From NCBI RefSeq assembly GCF_023701695.1, contig NZ_JAJOZC010000001.1, forward strand, positions 7,625,894 through 7,689,893: a DNA stretch of 64,000 nucleotides, given 5' to 3'. The first letter of the stretch is position 1. Every line of letters begins with the position of its first letter. Below the pieces are notes generated by a model. The model worked only from the letters and a program-made list of their open reading frames with translations. It ran no database searches and was not told where the DNA came from. The position numbers and the translations under genes were made by a program. Shown here one piece after another: positions 1 to 8,616 of this stretch. This DNA comes from Streptomyces sp. RKAG290. GTDB lineage: Bacteria; Actinomycetota; Actinomycetes; Streptomycetales; Streptomycetaceae.

Positions 1-68
1 TGAATCGCCACTTCACACGCCACGTGGGCACCACGCCCGGACGCTACGCGGACACTCACCAACTCTGA
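1..68 (+). CDS. AraC-family regulator, C-terminal end (partial)
   Basis: Only the last 21 codons lie in the window, read from position 3 to a TGA at 66-68. The translation has the pattern NRHFTRHVGTTPGRYAD, which is the end of the second helix-turn-helix of AraC/XylS-type regulators (typical form FxRxFRRxxGxTPxxYR). The rest of the protein, including any ligand-binding part, lies to the left, so the target cannot be inferred. The next gene starts 133 bases downstream on the same strand and need not be co-regulated. The family call rests on this short motif alone. Confidence 0.6.
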   Translation, partial: NRHFTRHVGTTPGRYADTHQL

Positions 69-201
69 GGCAGCAGCGGATGCCCCGACCCATCCGCCCG
101 GCCCAGAAGCCCCGGACACGATCTCCGCCTTGCGGTGCACCGCATCTGACGCCGCGCGCTGATCCACCAGGGATTACGGGACAGCCCTTAGCCTCGGGAC
201 C

Positions 202-585
202 ATGGGACTTGAATGGGAACAGCTCGTCGTCGACGCCGTCGACCCGGTTGCCCTGGGCCGATGGTGGCGCGAGGCGCTGGGCTGGATCGTTGTGAACGAC
301 TCGCCCGAGGAGTACGAGATCAGGCCGGAGCCCGCCCGGCTGCCCGGCCTGCTCTTCGGGCCCGCTCCAAAGGGAAAGACCGTCAAGAACCGCCTCCATC
401 TGGACTTCCGTCCCGACGACCGGGATGCGGAGGTCGAGCGCTTGCTGTCCCTCGGCGCCCGCCACGCGGACGTCGGGCAGCGGGGGGACGAGCCGTGGGT
501 GGTGCTTGCGGACCCTGAGGGGAATGAGTTCTGCGTGCTGGGGGAGCGGTCTCGGAACAGCGGTGAGGCAGCTTCATTCGGATGA
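202..585 (+). CDS. VOC-superfamily (glyoxalase-like) protein
   Basis: A 127-residue protein starting at ATG. It shows the single-module vicinal-oxygen-chelate pattern. The N-terminal half has DPVALGRWWREALGW, the usual helix after the first strand. The second half has HLDFRP near residue 72, a likely metal or substrate strand, and ends in WVVLADPEGNEFCVL, the signature closing strand of glyoxalase-like domains. The size fits the stand-alone Glyoxalase-like PF18029 group common in Streptomyces. Substrates of these proteins are mostly unknown; some bind antibiotics, others act in aldehyde detoxification. No operon partner is evident, since the next gene converges from the right. The family call is secure and the function is not. 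Confidence 0.85.
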   Translation: MGLEWEQLVVDAVDPVALGRWWREALGWIVVNDSPEEYEIRPEPARLPGLLFGPAPKGKTVKNRLHLDFRPDDRDAEVERLLSLGARHADVGQRGDEPWVVLADPEGNEFCVLGERSRNSGEAASFG

Positions 586-688
586 GAGGTTCTGAACACG
601 CACCGGCTGGCGTAAACCCTCGCTGCCGTCGACCGCGATGATTCGGCGGGGCCGTTCGTCGAGGCTGCCATCCGAGCGACGAGGTGTA

Positions 689-1489
689 CTACGGCTCGTA
701 GCGCCGCCGCGCGAGATGGACCGTGAGGTCGGCGACGATTTCGACCGTCTCAGGCAGAACCTTCATGATCTGCCTCAATGCCTGCTCCCGCTCCGTGGCG
801 GGCAGCACCAGGTAGGCCGAGATGGTCGAGAGCTGGCCGACGTAGTCGCGAGCGCTCATCGCCAAGCGACGTTCGATCTGACGCTGTTGAACGCCGGTGA
901 ACCATTCAGACCGTTGGAGTTCCGTGCCCGGCCACTGCATGTCGTGCTCCGGCGGTGTCCCGTCCGGGGACGGAACGTCGTCGTTCTCCAAGAACGGTGC
1001 ACGTGCTGTACGAACCGCCGTGGCCACGGCCGGGTCTGCCAGCTGCATCGGCCCTCCGAACGAGGCGAACACGCCGCCTGGCTCCAGCAGTGCGGCCATG
1101 CGCGTCCACCGGCCCTCCGGGCTCGTCCAGTGCAGCGCAGCCGCCGCATAGACCAGTCCGTACCTCTCGCCCGGTCGCAGGTCGTCGAACGCCGCCTGCA
1201 CGGTCCTGACACTGGTCGGCACGTGCTTGCGCAGTTCGGCGAGCATGGCTCCGTCAGGCTCGGTCGCGGTGACCGCGACGCCCCTTTCAGCGAACAGGCG
1301 GGTTGCCTTGCCGGTCCCGGAGCCGATCTCCAGGGCAGTCCGGACCGGCTGACCCGCGTACGCCGTCACCATGTCGAAGAGCTCCGCGGGATACCCCGGC
1401 CGGAAATGTTCGTATGCTTCCGCCACCGCTCCGAAGCTCAGCGCTCGACCAGACATGACGAGCATCCTGACACGATCTGCGTCGTCCAT
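689..1489 (-). CDS. Class I SAM-dependent methyltransferase
   Basis: A 266-residue protein on the minus strand. It opens with SFGAVAEAYEHFRPGYP, the lead-in typical of UbiE/Methyltransf_11-like enzymes. It continues with ALEIGSGTGKATRLFAERG (motif I, the SAM-binding glycine loop, around residues 50-65) and VTATEPDGAML (acidic residue for the ribose hydroxyls). LVYAAAALHWTSPEGR is the post-motif II strand often seen in trans-aconitate and ubiquinone-type methyltransferases. An internal ATG 11 codons in (MSGRALSF) is an alternative start. The substrate cannot be inferred. It converges with the VOC gene and lies downstream of the decayed adenylation gene, with no sign of shared function. Confidence 0.88.
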   Translation of the reverse strand: MDDADRVRMLVMSGRALSFGAVAEAYEHFRPGYPAELFDMVTAYAGQPVRTALEIGSGTGKATRLFAERGVAVTATEPDGAMLAELRKHVPTSVRTVQAAFDDLRPGERYGLVYAAAALHWTSPEGRWTRMAALLEPGGVFASFGGPMQLADPAVATAVRTARAPFLENDDVPSPDGTPPEHDMQWPGTELQRSEWFTGVQQRQIERRLAMSARDYVGQLSTISAYLVLPATEREQALRQIMKVLPETVEIVADLTVHLARRRYEP

Positions 1490-1583
1490 GCATGGTCTTT
1501 ACGCCTGACCTGGCCGGCCGAGCGAGGCTACTGGATGAGCCGGTGCTGCGGCCGTGGGCATGCGGTGTCGGCCGGCACCCACG

Positions 1584-2959
1584 CTACGTGGGTTCCGGCG
1601 GAGCAGTGCTTCCAGTTGTGAGGCAGCCGGTCACCACCAGGTTGCCGTCCGGGGTGTGGCGCGCGAGCCTGCCGGTGCGGAGGTAGCCGTCGGGCGTGAA
1701 GGAGAGCACGTTGTGGCGGGGCGCCCGGTAGTAGCCGCGCAAGGTGTACGGGCCGCGGGCGAGGAGCTCGCCGGGTTGTCCGTCGGGCACATCCTCGCCG
1801 GTGATGTCGACAATGCGGACCTCGTCGTCGGGTGAGAGAGGCCGTCCCTGCGTGGTGAGCACGGTCTCGTCCGGATCGGCCGGCCTGGTGAGAATGAGCG
1901 GCCCCTCACCCGTACCGAATACCTGCTGCAGGCGGCAGCCCAGGTGGGTGCCCATGCGTTCGGCGGTCGCCCGGTGCAGGCGCCCGCCGCCGATCTGCGT
2001 GAGACGCAGAGAGCTCAAGTCGGCCTGGACCGTGGAAAGTGCGTCCAGCCAGAGCTGAGCGACGGTGGGTACCACCGAGGTGATGGTGACGCGCTCCTGC
2101 GCGATGGCCTGAAGGCACTCGACGGCCCCGTGCCCTCGACCAGGACGACGGTCCCGCCGACGGAGAGGGTGCCGACGACGCCGGGGGCGCCGAAGGCGAG
2201 GTTGCTCCCGGCCGGCAGAGTGGCGAGGTACACGTCGTTCTCCTTCGAGTCCACCAACTCGGCAGCGGCCCGCGCCTGGTAGGCGTAGTCGTTGTGGGTG
2301 CGCGGAATCAGGTTCGGCGCCTCGTCGGGGCCGTCCGGGAGCAGGAGGAACGCGACCTGGTCCGCGCTCTGCGCAGCCGCCGGCCCGGGCGGGGCGTCGA
2401 CGGAGCCCAGTGGGAAGTAGTGGCAGCCCGACGAGTCACTCATGAGCCCGCCGTACGGGGACGAGGTGCCCGGCGCCTCGTAGCTGAACACCCGCCGCAG
2501 GAAGGGCCATCGGGCCGCGATGTCCGCGGCCATCGCTGTGTGGTCGAAGCCCTGGGAGGTGGCGGGACCGACGTAGCCGACAGCCTGGGTGACACGCACG
2601 AGGTGGGTCACCTGGGAAACGCGGTGCGAGACCGGGCAGAGCACGGGGACCGCTCCCAGGCGCATCAGCGCGAACACGGTGATGACGAACTCGGGAACGT
2701 TCGGCAGTTGGACGACGACCCGTTGCCGGGGCCGGAGCCCGCGCAGCCTGAATCCGGCTGCCATGCGCTCCACACGTCGGTTCAGGCCCGCGTACGTGGT
2801 GCGGGTGCCGCCGTGCACGAGCGCGGTCCGCGTTCCGTACTGCAGGGCCCAGCCGCGCAACAGGTTGTCCAGCGTGTTGCCTTGCCAGTGCCCGGCCGCC
2901 CAGTAGCGGTCGACGAACTCCTCCGGCCAGGGAGTGCAGCCGTCGAGTATGGAAGCCAT
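1584..2959 (-). pseudogene. Decayed 2,3-dihydroxybenzoate-AMP ligase (EntE/DhbE-like)
   Basis: An aggaggaat ribosome binding site precedes ATG at 2959. The translation follows aryl-acid AMP ligases of catechol siderophore pathways: WPEEFVDRYWAAGHWQG at the N terminus, LIPRTHNDYAYQARA in the middle, then QGRPLSPDDEVRIVD and GELLARGPYTLRGYY. Three defects are visible. A one-base gap near 2130, in a G run, switches frame and may be a sequencing error. The phosphate-binding core, normally SGGTTGxPK, reads LPDGPDEAPN, so its glycines and lysine are gone. The protein stops soon after DGNLVVTG, so the roughly 110-residue C-terminal lid with the catalytic lysine is absent. It should not adenylate. 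A non-catalytic relative under new selection is possible but less likely. No other catechol genes are nearby. Confidence 0.75.
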
Positions 2960-3475
2960 CGGATTCCTCCTGTCTGAGTTCCCGAACCGCAGGCCGTGCG
3001 AGTCGTGTCATCGCGACGGGGCGGACGGCGGTGAACTCGACGACTGCGGCTCGGCTTCCACCCCCGCCGAGGTTGAGTTCGGTAGCCTCGGCCACCAGGC
3101 CGCCCATGTGCTCCATCAGGTGCGCGCCACCACGCGAACCCCTCTCGCCATCGGGGCGCGAACCCGCCGTTCTGACCTTGGCAACCCAATCCGTCAACCC
3201 CGCCGGTACGCAACGCTCCTTTCGAACCAAAGGCGCTGGATTCCCTCAGCGAAATGACCAACGCGCGCCGCTGAGCAGCGAGAGAAGGGCGGGACAGGGT
3301 CAGACTCGGCCGTGCGCCGTGGCGTTCTTCGTGGCGCCACCGGTTCGTTGCGGCATTCTCGATGTGCGGACCCACGTTGCCCGGCTTGTGCGAGGAGCGA
3401 GTGCTCTCGGCCGCGCGAGATCCCGATCAACTGGGCAACCGGTCGAGCAGCCGCACATCCTGGCCGCCTTGTGGA
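2960..3475. other. Intergenic region without a recognisable gene
   Basis: This 516-base stretch lies between the decayed ligase and the DNA ligase gene. The minus strand stays open over about 2960-3230 and would encode a stretch beginning MEHMGGLVAEATELNL, which resembles nothing I know. I see no tRNA, insertion-sequence end or strong hairpin. It probably carries the leader of the decayed ligase gene. Confidence 0.4.
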
Positions 3476-4441
3476 TCAGGCGATGTCGTCGGGGGCGAGG
3501 TCCGGGCGCAGCCGGTGCCAGGAAGGCTGGCGCAGCAGGCCGGCGCGGGTTCTGGTCGTGTACCGGACTTCGCCGACCAGGCGTGGCAGCACCCAGCGTG
3601 CGCCGGCCACCGGCGGTGCCGTGCCGAACGGACACTCGGCACTCGCGGCGATCTGGAGCAGTTCCGCGAGCGTGGCGCGTTCGCGCTGGGTCCACCCGGT
3701 GCCGACGCTGCCCGCGTACCGCAGCGCGCCCTCGTGGCGTTCGCCGACCAGCAGCGCGCCGGGCAGACCGGTGAGCCGGCCGTGGCCGGGCACCCATCCA
3801 CCGACGATCACGTCAGCGACGAGAATATTTCGGATCTTGATCCACGCGGGGGAGCGGACACCTGGTTCGTACACCGAGGTGAGCCTCTTCAGGATGATGC
3901 CTTCCACGCCGGCGGTCCGGGTCGTCTCCAGCGCCTGGGCGGCGTGGCCGACGACGGCCGCGGGCGTCGACCAGGACCTCCCGGAAGCCCCGCCGAGGCC
4001 CAGACCCTCCAGAATGGTCCGGCGCTCGGCGTACGGCAGCTTGATCAGGCTGCTCCCGTCGAGGTGGACGACGTCGAAGAGCACCAGATGCGCGGGCACG
4101 ATCTCGGACATCCGAGCAGCCTTCGCCGGAGACCCGACGAGCCCCATCCGGGACTGCAGCCGCTCGAAGTCACTGCGTCCCTGGCCGTCGAGAGCGACGA
4201 TCTCACCGTCCAGGACCGCGGGGCGGCCGAGTGCGTCGCCGAGGGCTGAGAGTTCCGGATAGGCGGCGGTGATGTCCGCACCGGAACGGGAGCGCAGGAC
4301 CACCTTCCCGTCGCCCGGCAGGTAGACGATCGCCCGCTGGCCGTCCTGCTTGGCCTCTGCGCCCCACTGGTCTTCGGTGGCGGGAGGAGGCAGCCGGCCG
4401 GGCGTGGCGAGCATGGGGGCGATTCTGGGCAGGCTCACCAT
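3476..4441 (-). CDS. ATP-dependent DNA ligase, LigD/LigC ligase-domain type
   Basis: A 321-residue ligase taken from ATG at 4441 (MVSLPRIAPMLAT). The catalytic motif EAKQDGQRA places the adenylated lysine near residue 31. Further ligase motifs are VLDGEIVALD, FDVVHLDG (motif III), VEGIILKR (motif IV) and PAWIKIRN (motif V). The C-terminal third, about residues 205-321, is an OB-fold ending RPDLAPDD, as in actinobacterial ligases. Ku lies immediately upstream with only 16 bases between, so the pair is expected to repair double-strand breaks by end joining. In the sequence as given the ligase is read through from Ku as one 629-residue frame, because one base is missing in a G run at 4544-4547. 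I treat them as two genes. Polymerase and nuclease domains of full LigD are absent. Confidence 0.85.
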   Translation of the reverse strand: MVSLPRIAPMLATPGRLPPPATEDQWGAEAKQDGQRAIVYLPGDGKVVLRSRSGADITAAYPELSALGDALGRPAVLDGEIVALDGQGRSDFERLQSRMGLVGSPAKAARMSEIVPAHLVLFDVVHLDGSSLIKLPYAERRTILEGLGLGGASGRSWSTPAAVVGHAAQALETTRTAGVEGIILKRLTSVYEPGVRSPAWIKIRNILVADVIVGGWVPGHGRLTGLPGALLVGERHEGALRYAGSVGTGWTQRERATLAELLQIAASAECPFGTAPPVAGARWVLPRLVGEVRYTTRTRAGLLRQPSWHRLRPDLAPDDIA

Positions 4442-4457
4442 GGCTGTGCCCGCCCGG

Positions 4458-5365
4458 TCAGGACGCGCTGCGCTTCCGGGCCGATGATTTCTTGGCCGTG
4501 GTCTTCTTCTTCGCCGCGGTCTTCTTGGCTGTGCTCTTCTTCCGGGGCGAATCTCGTGCACGGTCGCGTCCTCCCCCTGCTCGCCGCGGCCTTCCTTCGC
4601 CGCTGCGACGGAGGCGTTCAGTGCCGCCATCAGGTCCATGACCTTCCCGGAGTCCTTGTCTCCGCCTTCGGCCGGCGCGGGTGCTGTCTTGCCCTCGGAC
4701 TTTGCCTCGATGAGCTCTTCCAGGGCGTCGCGGTAGTGGTCCCGCAGGCCGGAGATGTCGTCCGCGGCCATGGTGTCGGTGAGCTGGACCGCCCGCTCGA
4801 TCTCGTCGTCGTCCAGATCGATCGCCTTGGGCGCGAGAGACTCCGGGCTGCGGATCTCGTCGGGCCAGTGCATGACGTGCAGCAGGATGGCACCCTCGCG
4901 TACGCGCAGTAGGCCGAGGCGCTCACGGCCGTGCCAGGCGAATTTGGCGACCGCGACCTTGTCGGAGCGTTCCAGCGCCCTGCGGAGCAAGGTGTAGGGC
5001 TTCGCGGCGACCTGTCCGTCGATTCCCAGGTAGTAGCTCTCGCCGATCCGGACGGGGTCGATGCTCCCGGCCTCGACGAACGCGACGATCTCGATCGCCT
5101 TCGCGGTCGGGAGCGGCATCCCGTCGAGCTCGTCATCCGTGACCGTGACGACGTCGTCCTTGGACACCTCGTAGCCCTTGCCGATCTCCTCCTGCGGCAC
5201 GACCTCGTCGTCGATGGAGCAGACCTTGCGCGTACGGACTCTGCCCATGTCCGGCAGATGTACCTGCCGGAACCGGATCGAGTGGTCCTCCGTCGCGCTA
5301 ATGATCTTGATGGGGATGCTGACCAGGCCAAAACTGATGGCCCCGGTCCACAAGGGTCGCGGCAT
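4458..5365 (-). CDS. ku: Ku homodimer, non-homologous end-joining protein
   Basis: ATG at 5365 opens MPRPLWTGAISFGLVSIPIKI, the hallmark N terminus of bacterial Ku. The protein continues with KVCSIDDEVV, AIEIVAFVEAGSIDPVRIGESYYLG and the C-terminal core RDALEELIEAKSEGK. Ku rings bind DNA ends and recruit the ATP-dependent ligase encoded next. After VHEIRP the frame as given runs on into arginine-rich nonsense and the ligase. Adding one base to the G run at 4544-4547 gives instead a lysine-rich tail of the kind KKSTAKKTAAKKK and a stop at 4458, for about 302 residues. That tail is what Streptomyces Ku proteins usually have, so I favour a base-calling error over a real Ku-ligase fusion. Confidence 0.9.
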
Positions 5366-5912
5366 ACCTGCCTCCAGATCCCCTGGCGGGTGCGGGCCTA
5401 TGTCGGTTCTCGAAATCGCGCTGTGTTCTCCGTACCAGCTGCATTATTTCAGCACTGTCCGAGGCGTCGCCATCTCAACGCCACCGAGGGCCTCATGCCT
5501 GGTGCCAGGCTGGATACGCATTCGGCCTGGATACGCATTCGCCAGTTTCCACACCCCAGCAGGGCCGCGTTCCCGGGGCCTGTCGCCAACGCATTGTCCG
5601 TCGATGTCCTGAGCCCAGCGACTCCGTGGCGAACGTATGGCCCGGGGCCGGGGGTGAGCGCAGACTGAGCTGATGAGGAGTGCTCCACCCGGGTGGATCG
5701 GCGCGCCACGCTCTTCTCCCCGCTCGCCCTGTCGCCATCACGCCGACCATGCTGATCACCCTCCCCTGCACCTTTTCGTGGGCCAGTCCTTGGGGCGGCA
5801 TGCGGGGAGGAATTCGGAGTGGCCGGGCTCCAGGAGTCCTGCGGCGATGACTTTCGCCGTGATTTCCAGTCTCAATCCACACACGGGATCGACCGCACTT
5901 GAGGAGAGCGTC
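5366..5912. other. Divergent intergenic region, Ku / reductase
   Basis: A 547-base gap between the leftward Ku gene and the rightward reductase gene. No convincing coding sequence is seen. It contains small dyads, GCCTGG-TG-CCAGGC at 5497-5510 and CCACCCGGGTGG at 5685-5696, and the tandem repeat listed separately. It presumably holds both promoters. Confidence 0.45.
5510..5541. repeat. Tandem 17-bp repeat, two copies
   Basis: The 15-mer CTGGATACGCATTCG occurs at 5510-5524 and again at 5527-5541, a 17-bp period. It lies about 145 bases upstream of the Ku start, so it could be a pair of regulator sites, but it may also be a chance duplication. Confidence 0.5.
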
Positions 5913-6491
5913 ATGTCTGCCACCTACACATTCGATGTCTTTTCCAGCCTCGACGGCTTCGGCGCCGCCGGTGGCGACTGGACCGGCTACTGGGGCAAGC
6001 AAGGCCCCGAGCTCCTCGCCCACCGACTCGCCCTGTACGCCGAGGCGCAGCGGATGGTCTTCGGGGCCAATACGTATCGGCTCTTCGCGCAGATGCTGGC
6101 GTCGAGCACCGAGGATTCCGACGTTCGGGACCCGTGGGTGACAAGGATGAGGAGCCTGCCGACAACGGTGGTGTCGACCACCCTGGAGGAACCTCTCGAC
6201 TGGCCGGATGCCGAAGTCGTGAGTGGCGACGCCGTCGACGTCATCGCCCGGCTCAAGGAGGAGTCCGAGGTACCGCTGCGCTCGCACGGCAGCCTGTCGA
6301 TGAACCGGGCGCTGATGGCCGCCGGTCTGGTCGACCGCGTCCAGGTGACGCTCTACCCCGTGATCACCGGTGAGACCGGACTGGACCCGATCTTCCGGGG
6401 TGCGGCGGACTTCGACCTCGAACTGATCGAGAGCCGGACGCTCGACGGCCACATCCAGGAGCTCAGTTACCGGCCCACCCTGCACGCCTGA
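5913..6491 (+). CDS. RibD C-terminal / dihydrofolate reductase-like protein
   Basis: A 192-residue protein from ATG at 5913, with GAGGAG eight bases upstream. It starts TYTFDVFSSLDGFGAAGGDWTGYWG, the typical opening of the RibD C-terminal domain family, where a substrate strand precedes the conserved SLDG. QRMVFGANTYRLF and LRSHGSLSMNRALMAAGLVDRVQVTLYPVITGETGLDPIF follow, the latter being the NADPH-binding glycine region and the final strand. These enzymes are NAD(P)H-dependent reductases. The stand-alone members in Streptomyces have no assigned substrate, and this is not the housekeeping folate reductase. A hairpin at 6538-6559 follows the stop. Confidence 0.88.
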   Translation: MSATYTFDVFSSLDGFGAAGGDWTGYWGKQGPELLAHRLALYAEAQRMVFGANTYRLFAQMLASSTEDSDVRDPWVTRMRSLPTTVVSTTLEEPLDWPDAEVVSGDAVDVIARLKEESEVPLRSHGSLSMNRALMAAGLVDRVQVTLYPVITGETGLDPIFRGAADFDLELIESRTLDGHIQELSYRPTLHA

Positions 6492-6537
6492 GCCGCTCCG
6501 AGCGCTGCAGTGGTGAGTCGGGTTCGAGCACGGCGTT

Positions 6538-6559
6538 CCGAGCGCGGCGCGCCGCTCGG
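6538..6559 (+). terminator. Candidate hairpin terminator
   Basis: Arms CCGAGCG (6538-6544) and CGCTCGG (6553-6559) enclose an 8-nt loop, about 47 bases after the reductase stop. There is no T run, as is common in Streptomyces. Confidence 0.4.
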
Positions 6560-6651
6560 GACGCGGCGGATGACCGGGGCCTGCGCAGCGGGCGCTGTTT
6601 GACCTTGACACGGTGGCAGGGTCTTCACTCCTTCCCGAGGAGGTGGTCTCG

Positions 6652-7322
6652 TTGACGATCACGCAACAGGACCCGGATGCGATTCGAGTACTCCAGGGCT
6701 TGGAGGACGTTCGTTCGACCGTACGGCTGCGGGCTGCTCTGGCGGTCGGCACAACGCCTGATCCGCACTTCGTGGACAAGCTCATCGAGCGATGCGCGAT
6801 CGAGCCCGAGTTCTTCGTCCGCGACATGCTGACCTGGGCGCTCACCCGTCATCCGGTGTCCGTGACGCTTCCCGCGCTGCTCCGCGAAGTCCGCTCGCAG
6901 CGTGCGCAGGCACGGAGTCAGGCGTTGCACACGTTGTCCAAGATCGGTGACCGGCAGGCGTGGCCGGCCATCACGCAGCCCCTTCTTTCCGACGCCGACG
7001 ACGAGGTGGCGCGCAGCGCATGGCGGGCCGCGGTCGTGCTGGTGCCGGAAGGTGAGGAGTCCGCGTTGTCCATGGCACTGGCGACGCAGCTGGGGCGCGG
7101 TGGGCGGGAGACGCAGCTGAGCCTCAGCCGGGCGCTCACGGGGCTGGGCGAAGTGATCGTGCCGGCTCTTCATGCTGCGACCACCGGCCCTGACCCCGCG
7201 TGCGTGCACACGCTCTCGCCACGGAACGACTGCTGCGAGATCCGGACGCCGGATTCGAGGCCGCGATCGAGGAGGCGAAGCGCGTCGTGGCCCTCGGCCA
7301 CTCCGGGCACGAGGGACCATAG
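6652..7322 (+). CDS. HEAT-repeat protein
   Basis: I take TTG at 6652 as the start because GAGGAGG lies seven bases upstream; a GTG at 6613 is the alternative. The protein is an all-helical repeat protein of about 223 residues. Repeats are visible as STVRLRAALAVG, FFVRDMLTWALTRHP, AQARSQALHTLSKIGDRQAWPAI, DEVARSAWRAAVVLVP and ETQLSLSRALTGLGE. A one-base deficit in a C run near 7196 breaks the frame; restoring it gives DPRVRAHALATERLL and a stop at 7320-7322, three bases before the next gene. That MerR-HEAT gene is also built from these repeats, and the tight spacing suggests one operon and possibly interacting products. No catalytic motif is present. The role is unknown; a scaffold or regulator partner is my inference. 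Confidence 0.75.
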
Positions 7323-7325
7323 GGC

Positions 7326-8329
7326 GTGTTGATCGGTGAGGTGGCGCGACGGTCCGGGGTCAGTGCACGCATGCTCCGGCACTACGAGTCGCTGGGTCTG
7401 GTGCGTCCTTCGGGTCGTACCGGATCCGGCTATCGGGAGTACTCCGCGAAGGACATCCGGCGGATCTTCCACATCGAGAGCCTGCGGTCGCTGGGTCTGT
7501 CGCTGCGTGAGATCGGGCGGGCACTCGACGATCCCGACTTCACCCCTCGGTGCTCGTCGGCGATCTCGTGCGTCAGACGCGCGAACGCATCGAGGCGGAG
7601 ACCGAGCTGCTCACGCGGCTGCACCGGATCGATGCGGCAGGCCCCGCCGCCTGGGAGGACGTCCTCCAGGTCGTTTCGCTCCTGCAGGCGTTGGGATCGA
7701 AGAACGCCGACGCGCGCCAGCGTGCGGCCCTTTCCTCGGTCGACGAGGTTCCGGTGCCGGTGGAGGCCTTGGTCGAGGCGGCTCTGAGTGAGACGGAGCC
7801 GAACGTCGCCGGGGCGCTCAGATGGGCGCTGGCGCGATCGGGCGGTGGCGGCCCCGCCCTGCTTGCGGAGGGCCTCGACTCGCCGGTGGCCGCGGTACGT
7901 GAACGCGCCGTTCAGTCCCTCGCCGGCATTCCCGGTGGTGAGGTGACCGCGTACCTGCGGGACGCACTGGCGAACCCCGACGTCGTGGTCCGCAGCCACG
8001 CGGCTCTGGTGCTCGGGACACGTGGTGTCGCCGATGCGCTCCCGACGCTGATCGACATGATCGTGGAGGGAAGGAACGACACCGATGCCGCCGATGCGCT
8101 GAGCGTGCTGGCGAGCGACACCGTGACAGCGGACCGGATTGCGACCGGGCTGGTCGACCGCCTCGCCCACGACACTGCTGAAGCGGCTGGACGTGGACGG
8201 CTGACCCAGGCGCTGGCGGGCATTCCGGGGGCGAGGGCGTCACAGGCCCTCGTGGAACTGTCGCAAGACGGGGACCGCGCCGTTGCCCTGACTGCGGCGT
8301 ACCTCCTTCAGCTGCGCGACGTACGGTGA
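7326..8329 (+). CDS. MerR-family regulator fused to HEAT repeats
   Basis: GTG at 7326 (or TTG at 7329) begins a MerR DNA-binding domain: IGEVARRSGVSARMLRHYESLGLVRPSGRTGSGYREYS, then IRRIFHIESLRSLGLSLREIGRAL. A single missing C near 7545 breaks the frame; once restored the protein continues SVLVGDLVRQTRERIEAET (the MerR dimer helix) and then a string of HEAT-like repeats, for example NVAGALRWALARSGG, AVRERAVQSLAGIPGGEVTAYL and VVRSHAALVLGTRGVADALP, to TGA at 8327. The total is about 334 residues, well over the usual 120-280 of MerR proteins. The HEAT part may replace the usual effector domain. It is coupled to the HEAT gene upstream. Confidence 0.8.
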
Positions 8330-8575
8330 GGGCTGAGCCGATGAGCCCACTGACCCGCAGGGTTCGACCCGGCCGGTGGCTGGCTTGCTGTTGAGCGTCC
8401 GGGATCCCTCGAGGTCGAGGACGTAGCGCCCGACGCGGTGCCGCGGCGGTAGCGGAACCTGTGTGCGTTGACGGCCCGGCCGCCACGGGAACGGTCCGGG
8501 CTCGGCGGCTCCGCGTCATAGCGGCACCCGTGTCCCATGTCCTGCCCCTTGCCCGGCGGGCCGACTGGCCTCTAC

Positions 8576-8607
8576 CTTACTCCGAAGTAAGTTTACTCTG
8601 GGGTAAG
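8576..8607. promoter_or_regulatory. Tandem palindromic operator before the USP/cyclase operon
   Basis: Two adjacent 16-bp dyads are present. The first, CTTACT-CCGA-AGTAAG (8576-8591), is perfect. The second, TTTACT-CTGG-GGTAAG (8592-8607), keeps the same spacing with two changes and overlaps the AAGGAG ribosome binding site. The TTACT...AGTAA half-sites with a four-base spacer resemble TetR-family operators. A protein bound here would block transcription or initiation. Confidence 0.6.
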
Positions 8608-8616
8608 GAGCTTGTC

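Noticed and set aside
8461..8616. Upstream start for the universal stress protein at 8461
   Set aside because: It adds about 52 residues unlike the family and would run through the palindromic operator and the ribosome binding site.
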